DNA from: Oribacterium sp. WCC10 | Lineage (GTDB): Bacteria; Bacillota; Clostridia; Lachnospirales; Lachnospiraceae | Direction: 5' to 3' | Length of the DNA: 64,000 nt | Assembly: GCF_900113415.1 (NCBI RefSeq) | Contig: NZ_FOPH01000010.1 | Span: forward strand, 61,526-125,525 | Shown here: positions 60,501 to 64,000 of the stretch, in pieces | Layout: every line of letters starts with the position of its first letter | Numbering within the stretch: position 1 is the first letter of the stretch | Translations under genes and position numbers: made by a program | The notes under the pieces: model-generated | Databases searched by the model: none | Told to the model about the DNA's origin: nothing | What the model saw: the letters and a program-made list of their open reading frames with translations, nothing else

Positions 60501-62771
60501 GCCGGAGAAAAAGCTAAATCAAATATTGAACAACTTAGCAATATAGCTACTCAGGCTGCCACACTAGCTTCCACTAAGCAATCAGAATACGAAAGCGCTG
60601 CTTCTAATGCTGCTTCTAAGAAGAAGGAGGCTGAGAATGCTGCTTCTAACGCTGTAACAAAACAGGCTATCGCCAACACTGCCGCTTCTAATGCTTCATC
60701 AAAGAGAATTGAAGCTGAGAATGCTGCTTCTAATGCTGCTTCTAAGAAGATTGAAGCTGAGAGTGCTGCTGCCAACGCTGCTACCAAGCAAGCTGAAGCT
60801 AACACTGCTGCTTCTAATGCTACAACAAAACAAAATGAGGCCAACACTGCCGCTTCTAATGCTTCATCAAAAAGAATTGAAGCTGAGAATGCTGCTTCTA
60901 ATGCTGCTTCTAAGAAGATTGAAGCTGAGAGTGCTGCTGCCAACGCTGCTGCCAAGCAGAAGGAGGCTGAGAATGCTGCTTCCGAAGCTGCTGCTAAGAA
61001 GACTGAAGCTGAGAGTGCCGCTGCCAACGCAAAGGCAAAACAGGCACTTGCTGATTCTGTCGCAGTAAAATTAACAAATGCCAACAAAGCATATGCAGAG
61101 GCTCTGGCAACTTTCGAAAAGCTCAAAAACGATCCTCTTGCAAAGGAGAGTGCGCTAACAACCGCTAAGAATGATCTTAAAAAGGCTCAGGAGGCTGTAG
61201 AAAGGGCAACTGTCTCAAAAAACACCGCTGACAAAGCTTATGGTGAGGCTTTGGCATTAAAGAACTCTACCGAAGCAATTGCTAATGCTACACAAACAGA
61301 GGCAAATAACAAAAAATCCGAAGCTGAACAGGCTATGAAAAATGCTGAGGCTTTAACTACTGAAGCTGCATCTATGAAAGCCAATGCTGAGGCATTAGCT
61401 ATTGAAGCTAATACTCTAAAAGCTAATGCCGACGCTCTAGCTATTGAAGCTAAGACTTTGAAAGCTAATGCCGACGCTCTAGCTACTGAAGCCAAGTCTA
61501 TGAAAGCTAAGGCCGAGACTCTAGATGCTGAAGCTAAGTCTATGAATACTAATGCCATGACTCTTGACGCTGAAGCTAAGAGTATGAAAGCTAAGGCTGA
61601 GGCTTTGGATACAGATGCTAAGACATTAAAAGCTAATGCGGATACTTTGGATGCAGATGCTAAGACTGCTGTCAAGAATGCCGATGAGAAAAAATCTCTT
61701 GCCGAACAGGCCAAGGTTTCAAACGAAATTGCTCAGAATAATCTCGTACAGGTTAGGGTCGCTATTGAGAAAGCAGGTAGTGCTTACACAGCAGCACTTA
61801 ATGCATACGAAGAACTTAAGACAAAAGCAGATAATGCAGTAAAGGCTGTCAATACAGCTCAATATCAGGTTAAAACTCTTGAAGAGAAGATCAATCAGCT
61901 CTCTGCTTTAAATACAGCAAATAAGGCTCAGTATGAAGTAACTCTTAATACATTAGCCGCACAACTTGAAAGTGCAAAGACTAAACTTACAGATGCCGAG
62001 AAAACTCTCACTTATGCTGAAACAGAGCTTAAGACAGCAGAAACCAAACTAAAAGACAAGCAGAAAGAACTTGATGCCGCTGTAGCCGAATCCGATGCAA
62101 AGACAACAGAATCCGGCGCTGATTCTAATGTTATCGAAACATCAAATGAGTCAGCATTATCCGATTCGGATAATACAAACACGACTTCCGGTACAGAAAA
62201 TACTACAAATACTACAAGTTCCGGTTCAAGATCATCCGGAGGTTCAGGATCTTCAGTATCCGGAGCAGGATATGACTTTAGCTCAGCTGATAACGATAAT
62301 GTAGTAGATACTGCTATCGGAGAAGATACAAGAACAGAAGGAAGAGTTCTTGGTGCTTCAAGAGCTAATACAACAGCTAATATTGAAACTGAGCCAAAAA
62401 CTGTCACATCAAATGAATCATCTGTGAAAATCAAGTCAGTTACAGGCAAGAAAACTGTTAACTCAGCAAACAAGGCTGATACAGTAGCAGTTTCATCTGA
62501 TGAAAAGACAACGATTACCGGAACTGAGGTTAAAGAGGACGGAAGAGTTCTTGGTGCTTCAAGATCAAAGACCTCAACTGATGCATCTTCAACCATCGAT
62601 AATACAGATATTCTTCCTGCATTAAACGAAAAAACAACCGATAAGCCATTCCATATGAACTGGTTGTTCCTTATCCCTGCAGCTATCGCAGGATTAACAG
62701 TTGAAGAGTTTACAAGAAGAAAGCTTGCAAATGCCAAAGCAAACTCATCAAACAGAAAAGATAGCATCTGA
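57573..62771 (+). CDS. Very large repetitive coiled-coil surface protein
   Basis: 1732 residues from ATG 57573 (upstream GGGTGGG is a poor SD). An export signal 'ALAIGISASMAIQPMTALAEG' is followed by an acidic Ser/Asp/Asn region (about 35-230). Two long Ala-rich coiled-coil segments (about 280-830 and 960-1510) are built from 'KQKEAENAASDAA'-type and 'EATTMKANADAL / DAEAKTLKANAD' repeats; both contain the block 'NANKAYAEALA.FEK.KNDP' about 627 residues apart. Between them lies one globular domain (about 837-955, 'VTEANMRDIALPLIKEYFK'). A Ser/Gly/Thr-rich part with two 'GRVLGASR' motifs leads to a C-terminal helix 'MNWLFLIPAAIAGLTV' and basic tail. No LPxTG. Likely a wall- or membrane-anchored stalk. 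Confidence 0.85.
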   Translation: MKKNNLDKQILKALAIGISASMAIQPMTALAEGTTEESSDSKSVEVSDSDSAETDTKDVSTADDNFNESVDTAAGEVNSVGSAIDKAEKNNHVAKDSGSDNSTESDNDDSQSQDIKNVDTSDDSTSNGEDVNADDTMDNSSSDVSENIEGDDICSQGLSNNASDDENKSENISKNEKQTENNDVSTDFILGNEPNNEIKNAYSGLSDVMETVHGEDKTAINEDVKELVSAEEKIIEVKKELDSVSEDINIVTDTATNTIKNINTTIEDTNRIVEKAAKPESTSTDVNVANEVLEEAKKNVEVAKKELASAEEEYSDLDKKYNRALSDLKDAQKKYDAAIASADIDANTAKKDLEEAKALAAKLKNETEAAAEDVAKKKNLVEAETLNAITEEAEAKEKEATSKQKEAENAAKDAEEKKNKAENAASDAAAKQKEANTAASNAATKQKEAENAALDAAAKQKEAENAASDATAKQKEAENAASDAAAKQKEANTSASDATAKQKEAENAASDAAAKQKEAESAASNATAKQELADTATAKLTSANKAYAEALASFEKIKNDPSAKESVLTNAQNDLKSAQEAVEKATNAKNSADKAYSEALALKNSTEAIANAAQTEANNKKSEAENAMKNAEALATEATTMKANADALVTEATTMKANADALATEATTMKINADALATEATTMKANAETLDAEAKTLKANADALDAEAKTLKANADTLDAEAKTLKTNADALDAEAKTLKTNAETLSAEAKNAADDASRKKSAAENAAKDAATKKTIAEQAKIDAATKAEALENAKNSSKEILALEENAKNSIKVAEKELEAAKKNLSTIEENHTDLPNVHRSSSLITSYQVTEANMRDIALPLIKEYFKNSSVEYGGESDFFRADLDHYFVVYVDGVRRYFDFTTDQANNNIFVFERKKTDHYLGRLYISTSYDKIGDSFTNRLDYNNHTSAKKLVEYATLNLEKVKNETKSAIDAGEKAKSNIEQLSNIATQAATLASTKQSEYESAASNAASKKKEAENAASNAVTKQAIANTAASNASSKRIEAENAASNAASKKIEAESAAANAATKQAEANTAASNATTKQNEANTAASNASSKRIEAENAASNAASKKIEAESAAANAAAKQKEAENAASEAAAKKTEAESAAANAKAKQALADSVAVKLTNANKAYAEALATFEKLKNDPLAKESALTTAKNDLKKAQEAVERATVSKNTADKAYGEALALKNSTEAIANATQTEANNKKSEAEQAMKNAEALTTEAASMKANAEALAIEANTLKANADALAIEAKTLKANADALATEAKSMKAKAETLDAEAKSMNTNAMTLDAEAKSMKAKAEALDTDAKTLKANADTLDADAKTAVKNADEKKSLAEQAKVSNEIAQNNLVQVRVAIEKAGSAYTAALNAYEELKTKADNAVKAVNTAQYQVKTLEEKINQLSALNTANKAQYEVTLNTLAAQLESAKTKLTDAEKTLTYAETELKTAETKLKDKQKELDAAVAESDAKTTESGADSNVIETSNESALSDSDNTNTTSGTENTTNTTSSGSRSSGGSGSSVSGAGYDFSSADNDNVVDTAIGEDTRTEGRVLGASRANTTANIETEPKTVTSNESSVKIKSVTGKKTVNSANKADTVAVSSDEKTTITGTEVKEDGRVLGASRSKTSTDASSTIDNTDILPALNEKTTDKPFHMNWLFLIPAAIAGLTVEEFTRRKLANAKANSSNRKDSI

Positions 62772-62840
62772 TAATCAAACCACTTGTTAAGAGATCACTC
62801 TCTTTTCATAAATCTAACTTCAAACTCGATATGTGCAAGA

Positions 62841-62878
62841 GAAGAGCGGATTATAACCATAAACCGCTCTTCTTTTGT
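62841..62878 (+). terminator. Terminator after the surface protein gene
   Basis: GAAGAGCGG / CCGCTCTTC stem, followed by TTTTG. The bases 62879-63156 are AT-rich without genes. Confidence 0.8.
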
Positions 62879-63156
62879 TGTAAAAAAACCGAAATCACAG
62901 TTGTGATTTTTGTATCGATTTGTATGAAAAGTCTTACCATTATTTTTCTCACTTAATTAATCTGTATCCATACGATATTAACCTTCTAAACACCGGTTAA
63001 AAAAAAACTGTTTCAGAGTATTATGCGATAATGCAGAATTCTGATGAATTGTCCAATATGATCAAAACAAAAACAACCATAAATGCGTGTAATTCGTATA
63101 TTTCAGCAATATAAAAACCACCCCAAAAATCTTTTCAAAAAATATTTAAAAAGTGT

Positions 63157-63185
63157 TTGACATCCGCAAACAGAGTTGATATATT
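63157..63185 (+). promoter_or_regulatory. rRNA operon promoter
   Basis: Consensus TTGACA (63157-63162), 17-base spacer, TATATT (63180-63185), with an A/T-rich UP-like tract just upstream (63125-63155). The ~360-base leader to 16S holds no gene. Confidence 0.8.
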
Positions 63186-63552
63186 AACTGAGCGCTCGAG
63201 AGAACCGGAACATCAGTTCTTGAAAAAGAGCACATAAGAACCTTGAAAATCAAAGATCGATTAATACACAGACCCTGAAGATTCTTTGAAAAAGAAAATT
63301 CAGAGCGGAAGAGTTCGAAAGAACTTTGAAGCAAACGACCAAAGAGGTCAAGCGAATTTATTCGCAGTAAATAGTAACGGACAGAACAAAAGCCAAGCTT
63401 TAGTTTTGAGTTGAAGGAGTTTTCTGATGAAAACTCCGGAACGATATGCGCCGATCTATGATCGACGTCCTGCGTAAGCAGGATCATCGGTGAGCCACAA
63501 GCTCAACGATGACAAACAAGGAAGAACTTAAAGAGAGAAATCTCTTAACATT

Positions 63553-64000
<448 letters not shown>

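Noticed and set aside
58800..61600. Regular tandem repeats that might suggest a CRISPR array
   Set aside because: The repeats are in frame, translate to coiled-coil units and have no unique spacers; no cas gene is present.

Overview
The window reads as chromosome of a rumen/gut Lachnospiraceae, most like Butyrivibrio or Pseudobutyrivibrio. The evidence is the 16S rRNA 5' region at the right end, gene content and style (KtrB/KtrA with a short KdpD/KdpE pair, GlpP-controlled glycerol genes with a DUF1667 protein, DUF1703-type AAA ATPase, Rpn relic, CobW- and YARHG-type proteins), SD-led genes and frequent TTG starts. The genus is inference, since no database search was possible.

Layout. 1-6.9 kb is core: the start of a lipid kinase gene (minus strand), an HtrA protease, cysS-mrnC-rlmB, a DUF1275 membrane protein, aroE and a tRNA-Thr(GGT). 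6.9-25 kb is accessory and partly decayed. It holds an integrase tail, repeated IS-end-like and palindromic sequences, a potassium module (ktrB-ktrA-kdpD-like-kdpE-like), relics of ATPases, a frameshifted DUF3089 lipoprotein, a glycosyltransferase-like gene, an Rpn relic, a cluster of zinc-ribbon/SPFH/TM2/YARHG envelope genes, a DUF1703 ATPase and an AraC relic. 25-57 kb returns to metabolism: thioredoxin, ferredoxin and an Fe-S membrane protein, pyrC, a chemoreceptor, the glycerol operon (glpP, glpK, two FAD oxidoreductases, DUF1667), a glycerophosphodiesterase, a TRAP transporter, a TPR-GGDEF protein, two HAD phosphatases, an SseB-like protein, a sigma factor, a CobW-like GTPase, a HelD-like helicase, an aldo/keto reductase and a PcrA-like helicase. 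57.5-62.8 kb is one 1732-residue coiled-coil surface protein, followed by an rRNA promoter and the first ~450 bases of 16S rRNA.

How genes connect. Glycerol is phosphorylated by GlpK and oxidised by the GlpA/GlpB-like pair under GlpP antitermination at a terminator in the leader; the nearby glycerophosphodiesterase can supply glycerol 3-phosphate. KtrB/KtrA take up K+ and the KdpD/KdpE-like pair beside them is the likely sensor, because no kdpFABC is present. The dctP-dctQ-dctM genes form a full TRAP importer.

The most unusual feature is a family of intergenic repeats between 24.9 and 54.1 kb. Each begins with a GTGAGTG...CACTCAC stem and most go on to a GCACAC-ATTC-GTGTGC hairpin. They lie 20-200 bases upstream of at least ten genes, nearly always in the orientation of the gene. 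Two long copies carry two more hairpins, and an inverted copy lies in the leader of the sigma factor gene, with another inverted fragment providing its -35 box. A second palindrome family (GGAAAC.CTGAT...ATCAG.GTTTC) is interspersed. Two unassigned structured small-RNA candidates with promoter and terminator (26.6 and 31.05 kb) and a structured leader before dctP deserve a check.
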